Part shown: piece after piece, positions 31,566 to 40,227 of the stretch
Numbering within the stretch: position 1 is the stretch's first letter
Layout of the letters: the number at the start of each line of letters is the position of its first letter
Assembly: GCF_002803095.1 (NCBI RefSeq)
Contig: NZ_PGLR01000005.1
Coordinates: 62,001 to 126,000, forward strand
Source: Pseudomonas sp. ZH-FAD
GTDB lineage: Bacteria; Pseudomonadota; Gammaproteobacteria; Pseudomonadales; Pseudomonadaceae
Direction: 5' to 3'
DNA length: 64,000 bases
Made by a program: the position numbers and the translations under genes
Notes under the pieces: generated by a model
The model's database searches: none
Told to the model about the DNA's origin: nothing
The model's input: only the letters and a program-made list of their open reading frames with translations

Positions 31566-32159
31566 ATGGCCGATATGTTCAGCCTCTACCTGAAGATGCT
31601 GGTGCTCTACAGCCCCTTCTTCGTCCTCTCCTGCTTTATCGGCCTCAGTCGCGGCTACACCCTCAAGGAACGCAAGCGCCTGGCCTGGAAGGTGGCGCTG
31701 GCCACGCTGATCGCCAGCGTGCTGCTGTACCTGTTCGGCAAACACATCTTCACCCTGTTCGGCATCACCATCGACGCCTTCCGTATCGGCGCAGGGTCGG
31801 TGCTGTTCATCTCCGCCCTCGGCATGGCCCAGGGCAAGTCGGCGGTGCAGAGCGATAACGTGCAGCAGGACGTGACGATCGTGCCGCTGACCATCCCCAT
31901 CACCGTCGGCCCCGGCACCATCGGCGCCCTGCTGCTGATGGGCGCCAGCCAGCCACACTGGGACGACAAGCTGGTGGCGGTGGCAGCGATCTTCCTCGCC
32001 AGCCTCACCGTGGGCGTGGTGCTGTATCTGTCCAATCAGTTCGAGCGCCTGCTTGGCGACCAGGGCCTGCAGATCGTCAGCCGCCTGATGGGCCTGTTCG
32101 TCTGCGCCCTGGCCGCGCAGATCATCTTCACCGGGGTGAAGAACTACCTGGTGCCGTAA
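31566..32159 (+). CDS. MarC family integral membrane protein
   Basis: A 197-residue protein with six predicted transmembrane helices and the MarC/UPF0056 pattern, including PLTIPITVGPGTIGALL. Transport function for the family is unproven, and an early link to multiple antibiotic resistance was withdrawn. In P. aeruginosa a homologue also sits between retS and the urea transporter genes, as I recall. Here the urea amidolyase genes are inserted after it. Confidence 0.9.
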   Translation: MADMFSLYLKMLVLYSPFFVLSCFIGLSRGYTLKERKRLAWKVALATLIASVLLYLFGKHIFTLFGITIDAFRIGAGSVLFISALGMAQGKSAVQSDNVQQDVTIVPLTIPITVGPGTIGALLLMGASQPHWDDKLVAVAAIFLASLTVGVVLYLSNQFERLLGDQGLQIVSRLMGLFVCALAAQIIFTGVKNYLVP

Positions 32160-32180
32160 GACACCGAGCTTCGAGCCCTC

Positions 32181-32235
32181 GGTGCGCACGGCGCACCCTA
32201 CCCCTCTCGATGCCGTAGGGTGCGCTGTGCGCACC
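32181..32235. repeat. GTAGGGTGCGC REP-like inverted pair
   Basis: GGTGCGCACGGCGCACCCTAC-type unit (32181-32201) faces GTAGGGTGCGCTGTGCGC (32215-32232). It lies just upstream of the NtrC-like sites of the amidolyase operon. Confidence 0.88.
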
Positions 32236-32252
32236 GCCAGTGCCGAAGAGCC

Positions 32253-32290
32253 TGCACCATTCGCTTGCAGCTCAGCCCCACCTCGGTGCA
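32253..32290. promoter_or_regulatory. Two NtrC-like enhancer sites
   Basis: Site 1 TGCACCATTCGCTTGCA (32253-32269) has a perfect left half against TGCACCA-N3-TGGTGCA. Site 2 AGCCCCACCTCGGTGCA (32274-32290) has six of seven right-half matches. Their centres are 21 bp apart, two helical turns, about 100-120 bp upstream of the predicted start of transcription. Confidence 0.55.
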
Positions 32291-32354
32291 ACGCCTCTCG
32301 CCAAAACCCCTGCCGTTGCCCTGAAATCCCCGAAAATAAAGGCCTGCGCAAAAC

Positions 32355-32370
32355 TGGCACCCTCATTGCT
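32355..32370 (+). promoter_or_regulatory. Sigma-54 promoter of the urea amidolyase operon
   Basis: TGGCACCCTCATTGCT matches the -24/-12 consensus TGGCAC-N5-TTGCW completely, with GG and GC ten bases apart. Transcription should begin near 32381. Confidence 0.8.
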
Positions 32371-32410
32371 CTAGCGATTCCAACTTGGATACAAGATGGA
32401 ATCTCTAAGC

Positions 32411-34210
32411 ATGTCCAACGCACCTATCGCTTTCACCCTCGCGCAGTGGCAACAGGCCTACCGCGACGGCCAATCCCCTGCCGAACTGCTGCACGCCCTG
32501 CGCCGGGAACTGCGCACTGATGACAGCGCCTGGATCGCCCTGGCCAGCGAAGCGCAGCTCGATGCCCAGCTCGATGCCCTGGCCAACGCACTGGAAGGTG
32601 CAGCCGGCGATCTGAACAAGCTGCCGCTGTACGGCGTGCCCTTCGCCATCAAGGACAATATCGATGCGGCCGGCTGGCCGACCACGGCAGCCTGCCCCGA
32701 GTTCGCCTACCAGGCCCAGGCCGACGCTACCGTGGTCGCGCGCCTGCGCGCCGCCGGCGCCATCCTCATCGGCAAGACCAACCTCGACCAGTTCGCCACC
32801 GGCCTGGTCGGCACCCGTTCGCCTCACGGCGCGGTGCCTAACAGCTTCAACCCGGCTTACGTCAGCGGCGGTTCCAGCTCCGGCTCGGCCAGTGTAGTCG
32901 CGCGCGGTCTGGTGCCCTTCTCGCTGGGCACCGACACCGCGGGTTCGGGCCGAGTGCCGGCTGGTTTCAACAATATCGTCGGGCTCAAGCCGACCAAGGG
33001 CTGGCTGCCCAATACCGGCCTGGTGCCGGCCTGCCGCACCGTCGACTGCATCTCGGTATTCGCCCTCACCGTCAGCGACGCCCTGACCGTGGCCAATATC
33101 GCCGGTGGCTATGACGCCGCCGATGCCTACAGCCGCAAGAACCCGAACAGCGCCAAGGTCGGCATGCCGGCCAAGCCGCGCCTGGCCGTGCCGGCCAACC
33201 CCGAGTTCTTCGGCGACAGCCAGAACCAGGCCGTCTATGAGGCCGCACTGGGCAAACTGCGCGAACTGGGCGCCGAGCTGGTGGAGATCGATTTCGCCCC
33301 CTTCCAGCAACTGGCCGAGCAGCTCTACTACGGCCCCTGGGTCGCCGAACGCACCGTCGCGGTGGAAGGCGTGAACCCCGAACACATCAACCCAGTGGTG
33401 CGCGGCATCGTCGACAACGGCCACAAGTACAGCGCCTGCGACGCCTACAAGGCCGAGTACATTCGCGCCGAACTGAGCCGCGTGATCAACGACGCCCTGG
33501 CCGGCTTCGACGCCATGCTGGTGCCGACCTCGCCAACCATCCGCACCCTGGCCGAGATGGACGTCGAACCGGTGCTGTTCAACAGCCAGTTCGGCACCTA
33601 CACCAACTTCACCAACCTCGCCGACCTGGCCGCCCTGGCCGTGCCGGCAGGGCTGCGCGCCGACGGTCTACCGGCCGGCATCACCCTGCTCGCCCCAGCC
33701 TGGCATGACCAGGCACTGGCCGCCTTCGGTCAGCGCTGGCAGCAGGCAGTCAATCTGCCGCTGGGCGCCACCGGTAAGCCGCTGCCGGTACAAACCACCA
33801 GCGACGAGCCAGCACCCGGTTGCATCCGTGTTGCCGTGGTCGGCGCGCACCTGACCGGCATGCCGCTGAACTTCCAGCTCAGCACTCGCGATGCCGTGCT
33901 GGTGGAGCAGACCACCAGCGCCGCGCATTACCGCCTCTATGCCCTGCCCGGCACCGTGCCACCCAAACCGGGCCTGGCGCGGGTCGCCGAGGACGGCGCC
34001 GAGATCATCGTCGAGCTGTGGGACGTGCCGCAGGCGCGCTTCGGTGAGTTCGTCGCCGAGATCCCGCCACCGCTGGGCATCGGCAACCTGGAGCTGGCCG
34101 ATGGCCGTTGGGTCAAGGGCTTTATCTGCGAGCCCTACGCGCTGAATGGCGCCCGTGACATCACCAGCTTTGGTGGCTGGCGCGCCTTTATCGCCGAAAC
34201 CCGCAAGTGA
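32411..34210 (+). CDS. atzF: Allophanate hydrolase
   Basis: Hydrolyses allophanate to two ammonia and CO2, the second step of ATP-dependent urea breakdown. It has 599 residues. The amidase-signature domain (about 1-445) carries the Lys-Ser-Ser triad: lysine in FAIKDNIDAAGWPT, GGSSSGSASVVARG, and the nucleophile in DTAGSGRVPAG. The C-terminal domain (about 460-597, CIRVAVVGAHLTGMPLN) is the family-specific one. ATG at 32411 (MSNAPIAFTLAQW) is preferred; 32396 is an in-frame alternative that would leave a leader of about 15 nt. Urea carboxylase follows after 146 bp of palindromic sequence. Regulation by sigma-54 and probably NtrC is supported by sites upstream. Confidence 0.95.
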   Translation: MSNAPIAFTLAQWQQAYRDGQSPAELLHALRRELRTDDSAWIALASEAQLDAQLDALANALEGAAGDLNKLPLYGVPFAIKDNIDAAGWPTTAACPEFAYQAQADATVVARLRAAGAILIGKTNLDQFATGLVGTRSPHGAVPNSFNPAYVSGGSSSGSASVVARGLVPFSLGTDTAGSGRVPAGFNNIVGLKPTKGWLPNTGLVPACRTVDCISVFALTVSDALTVANIAGGYDAADAYSRKNPNSAKVGMPAKPRLAVPANPEFFGDSQNQAVYEAALGKLRELGAELVEIDFAPFQQLAEQLYYGPWVAERTVAVEGVNPEHINPVVRGIVDNGHKYSACDAYKAEYIRAELSRVINDALAGFDAMLVPTSPTIRTLAEMDVEPVLFNSQFGTYTNFTNLADLAALAVPAGLRADGLPAGITLLAPAWHDQALAAFGQRWQQAVNLPLGATGKPLPVQTTSDEPAPGCIRVAVVGAHLTGMPLNFQLSTRDAVLVEQTTSAAHYRLYALPGTVPPKPGLARVAEDGAEIIVELWDVPQARFGEFVAEIPPPLGIGNLELADGRWVKGFICEPYALNGARDITSFGGWRAFIAETRK

Positions 34211-34216
34211 ATGACT

Positions 34217-34302
34217 CCCCTCTCCCGCTTGCGGGAGAGGGGTTGGGGGAGAGGGTGGCTTGCATGCCCCCTCTCCCTAGCCCTCTCCCCGAGGGGAGAG
34301 GG
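34217..34302. repeat. Two CCCCTCTCCC-family palindromes between atzF and uca
   Basis: First palindrome 34217-34242 (arms CCCCTCTCCCGC/GCGGGAGAGGGG). Second at 34281-34302 (CCCTCTCCCC/GGGGAGAGGG with a GA centre). They lie within an operon gap rather than at its end. Confidence 0.88.
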
Positions 34303-34356
34303 GACAGATCAGCGCCTGCCCGCACATGCGTGCAGCAAGCCAGGAGGCCGCAACAG

Positions 34357-37300
34357 ATGTTCCATACCGTACTGATCGCCAACCGTGGCGAGATAGCCGT
34401 CAGAGCCATTCGCACGCTCAAACGCCTGGGCGTCAAAAGCGTCGCCGTCTACTCCAACGCCGACCGCAATGCCCAGCATGTACGCGATGCCGATATTGCC
34501 ATCGCCCTGGGCGGCGACAAGCCGGCCGACAGCTACCTGCGTATCGACAAGATTCTCGCCGCCGCGCAGGAAACCGGCGCCCAGGCGATCTACCCTGGCT
34601 ACGGTTTTCTCTCGGAAAGCGCCGAGTTCGCCGATGCCTGCGAAGCAGTCGGCATCGCCTTCGTCGGCCCGACTGGCGAGCAGATTCGCGAGTTCGGCCT
34701 CAAGCACAGAGCACGCGAACTGGCCGCCCAGGCCCAGGTGCCAATGGCGCCGGGCACCGGGCTGCTGCAGAGCCTGGAAGAAGCGCTGAGCGCCGCCGAC
34801 AGCATCGGCTACCCGGTGATGCTCAAGACTACCGCAGGCGGTGGCGGCATCGGCCTGACCCGCTGCAGCGACGCCGCCGCGCTGGCCAGCGCCTATGAAA
34901 GCGTCAAGCGCATGGGCGAGCAGTTTTTCAGCGATGCCGGGGTGTTTCTCGAGCGTTTCGTCGATCAGGCGCGCCACGTAGAAGTACAGATTTTCGGCGA
35001 CGGTACCGGGCGCGTTGCCGCCCTCGGCGAGCGCGACTGCTCGCTGCAGCGGCGCAACCAGAAGGTGGTCGAGGAGACCCCGGCGCCGAACCTGCCGCAG
35101 GCCTCCCGCGAGCGTTTGCATGCCGCTGCCGTACAGTTGGGCGAGTCGGTTAAATACCGCAGCGCCGGCACCGTGGAATTCATCTACGACGCCGCCCGCG
35201 ACGACTTCTATTTCCTCGAAGTGAACACCCGCCTACAGGTCGAGCACCCGGTCACCGAGATGGTCACCGGCCTGGATCTGATCGAATGCATGCTGCGCGT
35301 GGCCGCAGGCGATGCGCTGGACTGGGCCGCGCTGAACCGCGCCCCGCAAGGCGCTGCCATCGAAGTACGGATCTACGCCGAAGACCCGCTGAAGAACTTC
35401 CAGCCCAGCCCGGGCGTGCTCACCGATGTGCACTTCCCGGACGACGTGCGCGTCGACGGCTGGGTCAGCACCGGCAGCGAAGTCTCGGCCTTCTACGACC
35501 CGATGATCGCCAAGCTGATCGTTCATGCCGACACGCGCGCTGAGGCCATCGGCAAGCTGCAGAAAGCCTTGGGCGAAACCCGCCTGCACGGCATCGCCAG
35601 CAACCTCGACTACCTGCGCCAGGTGGTGGCCGACGAACGATTCGCCCAAGGTGAAGTGTGGACGCGTCTGCTCGACAGCTTCACCTTCAAGGCCAGCGTC
35701 ATCGAAGTGCTGGAGCCGGGCACTTACTCCAGCGTGCAGGACTATCCGGGCCGTCTCGGTTACTGGGATATCGGCGTACCGCCGTCCGGGCCGATGGATG
35801 ATTTCGCCTTCCGCCTGGCCAACCGCATCGTCGGCAACCATGGCGAGGCCGCCGGCCTGGAATTTACCCTGCAAGGGCCGACGCTGCGCTTTCACAGCGA
35901 CGCACTGATCGCCCTGACCGGTGCCGATTGCCCGGCCACCCTGGACGATGCGCCGGTGGCCTACTGGCAGCCAGTCGCGGTCAAGGCCGGCCAGGTGCTC
36001 AAGCTGGGCCGCGCCGTCAGCGGCTGCCGCACTTATCTGGCCGTGCGCAATGGCCTGGACGTGCCGCTGTACCTGGGCAGCCGCTCGACCTTCGCCCTCG
36101 GCCAGTTCGGCGGGCATGCCGGGCGCACCCTGCGTACCGCCGACATGCTGGCCATCTCCCAGCCCGAGCTACCAGCCTGCACCACGCCCGCTCCGGTCGC
36201 GCCGCCGCAGGCGGCTCACCCGAGCCTGATCCCCAGCTACGGCACCACCTGGAACATCGGCGTGCTCTATGGCCCGCACGGTGCGCCGGACTTCTTCACC
36301 GCTGAAGCCATCGAGGAATTCTTCGCCGCCGAGTGGGAGGTACATTACAACTCCAACCGCCTCGGTGTGCGTCTGAGCGGCCCGAAACCGAGCTGGGCGC
36401 GAGCCGATGGCGGCGAGGCCGGCCTGCATCCGTCCAACGTGCATGACTGCGAATACGCCATCGGCGCGATCAACTTCACCGGCGACTTCCCGGTGATCCT
36501 GACCAAGGACGGCCCCAGCCTCGGCGGTTTCGTCTGCCCGGTGACCATCGCCAAGGCCGAGCTGTGGAAGGTCGGCCAGGTCAAGCCCGGCGACAAGCTG
36601 CGCTTTCACCCCATCGGTTTCCAGCAGGCGCAGAGCCTGGAGCAGGCGCAACTGGGCAGCATCGAGGCCCTGGCGGCGATCAGCGCGGTGACCCTGCCAG
36701 CGCCGTCGCTGCAACCTGATAACACCGTTTCCGCCACCGTGCTGGCCGAGCTGCCGGCCGAAGGCAGCCGCCCGCGCGCGGTGTATCGCCAGGCTGGTGA
36801 TGCCTACATCCTGCTGGAATACGGCGACAACGTGCTGGATCTGGCCCTGCGCCTGCGCGTGCATCTGCTGATGGAGGCACTCAAGGCCGAGCCGCTGCGT
36901 GGCCTGGAAGAGCTAGCCCCCGGCGTACGTTCGCTGCAACTGCGCTACGACAGCCGCGTGCTGCACCAGCGCACCCTGCTCGACCACCTGCTGCGCCTGG
37001 AGGAGAACCTTGGCGATGTGGCCGACCTCAAGGTGCCGACCCGTATCGTCCACCTGCCCATGGCCTTCGAGGACAGCGCCACCCTCGCTGCCGTCGAACG
37101 CTACCGCGAAACCGTGCGCAGCGAGGCGCCCTGGCTGCCGAACAACGTCGACTTCATCCAGCGCGCCAATGGCCTGGCCAGCCGCGAGCAGGTACGCGAC
37201 ATCCTGTTCGACGCCAGCTACCTGATCCTCGGCCTCGGCGACGTCTACCTCGACGCGCCCTGCGCCGTGCCGCTGGACCCGCGTCATCGCCTGCTCAGCT

Positions 37301-37986
37301 CCAAGTACAACCCGGCGCGCACCTTCACCGCCGAAGGCACCGTGGGCATCGGCGGCATGTACATGTGCATCTACGGCATGGACTCGCCCGGCGGCTATCA
37401 ACTGGTCGGCCGCACCCTGCCGATCTGGAACAAGTACGTGAAGAACGCCCAGTTCGAGAATGGCCAGCCCTGGCTGCTGCGCTTCTTCGATCAGGTTCGT
37501 TTCTATCCGGTCAGCGAGGCCGAGCTGGATGAGTTCCGCGAAGCCTTCCGCGAGGGCCGCGCGCAGATCCGCATTGAGGAAACCGAATTCGACTTCGCCG
37601 CCTACAACCGCTTTATCACCGACAACGCCGCGGATATCGAAGCCTTCCAGCGCCAGCAGAAAGCCGCGTTCAATGCCGAAGTCGAGCTGTGGAAGGACGA
37701 CGATCCGAGCGTCGCACAAGCGTTGACCAGCACGAGCCATGACGACGCCGATCTGGACGGCCATCTGGTCGCCGCCGAGATGAGCGGCAGCGTGTGGAAG
37801 GTGCTGGTCGAACCCGGCCAGCATGTGGAGGCCGGCACGCCGCTGCTGGTGGTCGAGGCGATGAAGATGGAACTGGCGGTGACCGCGCCGGTGGCCGGCA
37901 CGGTCAAGTCGCTGCGTTGCGCCCCCGGTAAAGCGGTGACACCGGGCGATGCATTGCTCCTGCTGACCCCATACGAGGCGGCCTGA
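34357..37986 (+). CDS. uca: Urea carboxylase (biotin-dependent)
   Basis: Carboxylates urea to allophanate using ATP and bicarbonate. It has 1209 residues, the usual length. Order: biotin carboxylase/ATP-grasp domain (1-450, starting [17 protein letters not shown]), KipA/AHS2-type carboxyltransferase half (about 465-780, YSSVQDYPGRLGYWDIGVPP), KipI/AHS1-type half (about 810-1060), and biotinyl domain (about 1135-1207) with the biotin lysine in VEAMKMELAV. AGGAGG at 34342-34347 supports the ATG at 34357. It forms an operon with allophanate hydrolase and precedes the GntR gene by one base. With a complete urease set nearby, the strain has two urea-splitting routes. Confidence 0.97.
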   Translation: MFHTVLIANRGEIAVRAIRTLKRLGVKSVAVYSNADRNAQHVRDADIAIALGGDKPADSYLRIDKILAAAQETGAQAIYPGYGFLSESAEFADACEAVGIAFVGPTGEQIREFGLKHRARELAAQAQVPMAPGTGLLQSLEEALSAADSIGYPVMLKTTAGGGGIGLTRCSDAAALASAYESVKRMGEQFFSDAGVFLERFVDQARHVEVQIFGDGTGRVAALGERDCSLQRRNQKVVEETPAPNLPQASRERLHAAAVQLGESVKYRSAGTVEFIYDAARDDFYFLEVNTRLQVEHPVTEMVTGLDLIECMLRVAAGDALDWAALNRAPQGAAIEVRIYAEDPLKNFQPSPGVLTDVHFPDDVRVDGWVSTGSEVSAFYDPMIAKLIVHADTRAEAIGKLQKALGETRLHGIASNLDYLRQVVADERFAQGEVWTRLLDSFTFKASVIEVLEPGTYSSVQDYPGRLGYWDIGVPPSGPMDDFAFRLANRIVGNHGEAAGLEFTLQGPTLRFHSDALIALTGADCPATLDDAPVAYWQPVAVKAGQVLKLGRAVSGCRTYLAVRNGLDVPLYLGSRSTFALGQFGGHAGRTLRTADMLAISQPELPACTTPAPVAPPQAAHPSLIPSYGTTWNIGVLYGPHGAPDFFTAEAIEEFFAAEWEVHYNSNRLGVRLSGPKPSWARADGGEAGLHPSNVHDCEYAIGAINFTGDFPVILTKDGPSLGGFVCPVTIAKAELWKVGQVKPGDKLRFHPIGFQQAQSLEQAQLGSIEALAAISAVTLPAPSLQPDNTVSATVLAELPAEGSRPRAVYRQAGDAYILLEYGDNVLDLALRLRVHLLMEALKAEPLRGLEELAPGVRSLQLRYDSRVLHQRTLLDHLLRLEENLGDVADLKVPTRIVHLPMAFEDSATLAAVERYRETVRSEAPWLPNNVDFIQRANGLASREQVRDILFDASYLILGLGDVYLDAPCAVPLDPRHRLLSSKYNPARTFTAEGTVGIGGMYMCIYGMDSPGGYQLVGRTLPIWNKYVKNAQFENGQPWLLRFFDQVRFYPVSEAELDEFREAFREGRAQIRIEETEFDFAAYNRFITDNAADIEAFQRQQKAAFNAEVELWKDDDPSVAQALTSTSHDDADLDGHLVAAEMSGSVWKVLVEPGQHVEAGTPLLVVEAMKMELAVTAPVAGTVKSLRCAPGKAVTPGDALLLLTPYEAA

Positions 37987-37987
37987 A

Positions 37988-38710
37988 ATGCAACTGGTCA
38001 GCCCGGCCAAGCGCGGCAAGGAGCGCCCGGAGAATCTCGCCGAGCGCATCTACCTGCAGCTCAAGGACGACATCTTCGAGTTCCGCCTGCTGCCGGGTGA
38101 TCGTTTTTCCGAAGGCGAGATCGCCGAGCGCATGGCCGCCAGCCGCACGCCGGTGCGCCAGGCGCTGTATCGCCTGGAGCGCGAGGGCTATCTGGAGGTG
38201 TATTTCCGCAGCGGTTGGCAGGTCAAGCCGTTCGATTTCGCCCATTTCGAGGAGCTCTACGAGGTGCGCATCGTCCTCGAACTGGAGGCGGTCAAGCGCC
38301 TGTGCGAACGCCCCAATGGCGAGCTGCCGGATGCACTGGAACAGTTGCGTTGCACCTGGATGGTGCAACCCGAGCAGCGCCTGCAGGACGGCCGCGAAGT
38401 CTCGCGTCTGGATGAACGTTTTCACTGCCAGCTGCTGGAAGCCGCCGGCAATCGCGAGATGGCCAGGCTGCATGCCGAAGTCAGCGAAAAAATCCGAATT
38501 ATCAGGCGCCTGGACTTCACCCAGGGGCCGCGCGTGGCGCTCACCTACGAGGAACACGCACGCATCCTCGGCGCGATCCTGTCGCGTCGCTGCGAAGAGG
38601 CACAGCTATTGCTCAAGACCCACATAGAGGTCAGCAAAGCGGAAGTGCGCAAGATCACCCTGCACATGCTGCACAGCGCCCGGCAACGGGCACTGCCGGC
38701 GCAAGGGTGA
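37988..38710 (+). CDS. GntR family (FCD) transcriptional regulator
   Basis: A 240-residue regulator. The N-terminal winged helix-turn-helix (about 15-80) includes FRLLPGDRFSEGEIAERMAASRTPVRQALYRLEREGYL. An FCD ligand-binding domain (about 90-225) has metal-binding-type histidine/acid positions (RLDERFHCQLLEAAGN). It starts one base after the urea carboxylase stop and ends 76 bp before urtA, so it probably controls the amidolyase or urea-uptake genes. Its effector is unknown; urea or allophanate would be logical. Confidence 0.9.
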   Translation: MQLVSPAKRGKERPENLAERIYLQLKDDIFEFRLLPGDRFSEGEIAERMAASRTPVRQALYRLEREGYLEVYFRSGWQVKPFDFAHFEELYEVRIVLELEAVKRLCERPNGELPDALEQLRCTWMVQPEQRLQDGREVSRLDERFHCQLLEAAGNREMARLHAEVSEKIRIIRRLDFTQGPRVALTYEEHARILGAILSRRCEEAQLLLKTHIEVSKAEVRKITLHMLHSARQRALPAQG

Positions 38711-38760
38711 CGTAAATGACCTTTGAATCACTGCCACCAATAACAACGCTGTCCACTTAC

Positions 38761-38772
38761 TCACACTTGTGA
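38761..38772. promoter_or_regulatory. Short palindrome before urtA, candidate operator
   Basis: TCACA-CT-TGTGA, 14 bp before the urtA ATG and just ahead of its GGAGAT ribosome-binding site. It could be a site for the adjacent GntR regulator. The arms are only five bases. Confidence 0.3.
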
Positions 38773-38786
38773 ATGGAGATCGCACC

Positions 38787-40052
38787 ATGCAACGTCGCAG
38801 CCTGATCAAGGCCTTTACCCTTTCCGCTTCCATCGCCGCCATGGGCCTGAGCTGGTCCATCCAGGCCGCCGAGACCATCAAGGTCGGCGTCCTGCACTCG
38901 CTGTCCGGCACCATGGCCATTTCCGAAACCTCGCTCAAAGACATGGCGCTGATGACCATCGACGAGATCAACGCCAAGGGCGGTGTACTCGGTAAGCAGC
39001 TCGAAGCAGTAGTGGTCGACCCGGCGTCGAACTGGCCGCTGTTTGCCGAGCGTGGCCGCCAGTTGCTGACCCAGGACAAGGTCGCGGTGACCTTCGGCTG
39101 CTGGACCTCGGTATCGCGCAAATCCGTGCTGCCGGTCTATGAAGAGCTCAACGGCCTGCTGTTCTACCCCGTGCAGTATGAAGGCGAAGAGATGTCGCCG
39201 AACGTGTTCTACACCGGTGCGGCGCCAAACCAGCAGGCCATCCCGGCGGTGGAGTACCTGCTCAGCGAAGACGGCGGCGCCGCCAAGCGCTTCTTCCTGC
39301 TCGGCACCGACTACGTCTACCCGCGCACCACCAACAAGATCCTGCGCGCCTTCCTCAACAGCAAGGGCATCGCCGACAAGGACATCGAAGAGGTCTACAC
39401 CCCCTTCGGTCATAGCGACTATCAAACCATCGTCGCCAACATCAAGAAGTTCTCCGCTGGCGGCAAGACTGCCGTGGTTTCCACCGTGAACGGCGACTCC
39501 AACGTGCCGTTCTACAAGGAACTGGCCAACCAGGGTCTGGAAGCCACCGAAGTGCCGGTTGTGGCCTTCTCCGTGGGTGAAGAAGAACTGCGCGGCATCG
39601 ACACCAAGCCGCTGGTCGGCCACCTGGCGGCCTGGAACTACTTCCAGTCCGTGGAAAACCCGGTCAACGAGAAGTTCGTTGCCGACTGGAAAGCCTACGC
39701 CAAGGCCAAGAAGCTGCCGAACGCCGACACCGTGGTGACCAACGATCCGATGGAAGCCACCTACGTGGGTATCCACATGTGGGCGCAGGCCGTCGAGAAG
39801 GCTGGCACCACCGACGTCGACAAGGTGCGTGAAGCCATGGCCGGCCAGGAATTCGCAGCGCCGAGCGGCTTCACCCTGAAGATGGACGAGAAGAACCACC
39901 ACCTGCACAAGCCGGTGATGATCGGCGAAATCCAGGAAGACGGTCAGTTCTCCGTGGTCTGGGAAACCGACGGCCCGGTTCGCGCCCAGCCGTGGAGCCC
40001 CTTCATCGAAGGCAACGACAAGAAAGCCGATACCCCGGTGAAGTCGAACTAA
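38787..40052 (+). CDS. urtA: Urea ABC transporter substrate-binding protein
   Basis: Periplasmic urea receptor of 421 residues. The N-terminus QRRSLIKAFTLSASIAAMGLS has a twin-arginine-like motif and ends in a signal-peptidase site near IQAAE. The mature protein shows the branched-chain amino-acid receptor fold with the Urt-specific start IKVGVLHSLSGTMAISE and TFGCWTSVSRKSVLPV. GGAGAT precedes the ATG. First gene of urtABCDE; urtB follows after 175 bp filled with repeats. Confidence 0.97.
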   Translation: MQRRSLIKAFTLSASIAAMGLSWSIQAAETIKVGVLHSLSGTMAISETSLKDMALMTIDEINAKGGVLGKQLEAVVVDPASNWPLFAERGRQLLTQDKVAVTFGCWTSVSRKSVLPVYEELNGLLFYPVQYEGEEMSPNVFYTGAAPNQQAIPAVEYLLSEDGGAAKRFFLLGTDYVYPRTTNKILRAFLNSKGIADKDIEEVYTPFGHSDYQTIVANIKKFSAGGKTAVVSTVNGDSNVPFYKELANQGLEATEVPVVAFSVGEEELRGIDTKPLVGHLAAWNYFQSVENPVNEKFVADWKAYAKAKKLPNADTVVTNDPMEATYVGIHMWAQAVEKAGTTDVDKVREAMAGQEFAAPSGFTLKMDEKNHHLHKPVMIGEIQEDGQFSVVWETDGPVRAQPWSPFIEGNDKKADTPVKSN

Positions 40053-40071
40053 GGCAAAAGCCCCCTCTCCC

Positions 40072-40212
40072 ACAAGCGGCAACCACAGCTCGTCAATGGC
40101 TTGCAGTGCCGCTTGTCTCCCCTCTCCCGCTTGCGGGAGAGGGGCCGGGGGAGAGGGTCGCCGTAGCCCGGATGCAATCCGGGAAGCTCGCCCCGGACGT
40201 CATCCGGGCTAC
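40072..40212. repeat. Composite repeats between urtA and urtB
   Basis: Three elements: an inverted pair ACAAGCGGCA/TGCCGCTTGT (40072-40081, 40107-40116), a CCCCTCTCCC palindrome (40119-40144), and a REP-like pair GTAGCCCGGATG/CATCCGGGCTAC (40163-40212). All lie inside the urt operon. Confidence 0.88.
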
Positions 40213-40227
40213 GCCAAGGACACCCTT

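Noticed and set aside
38711-38786. A sigma-54 promoter directly before urtA
   Set aside because: No GG-N10-GC element of adequate quality is present. Read-through from the amidolyase-gntR genes is possible.
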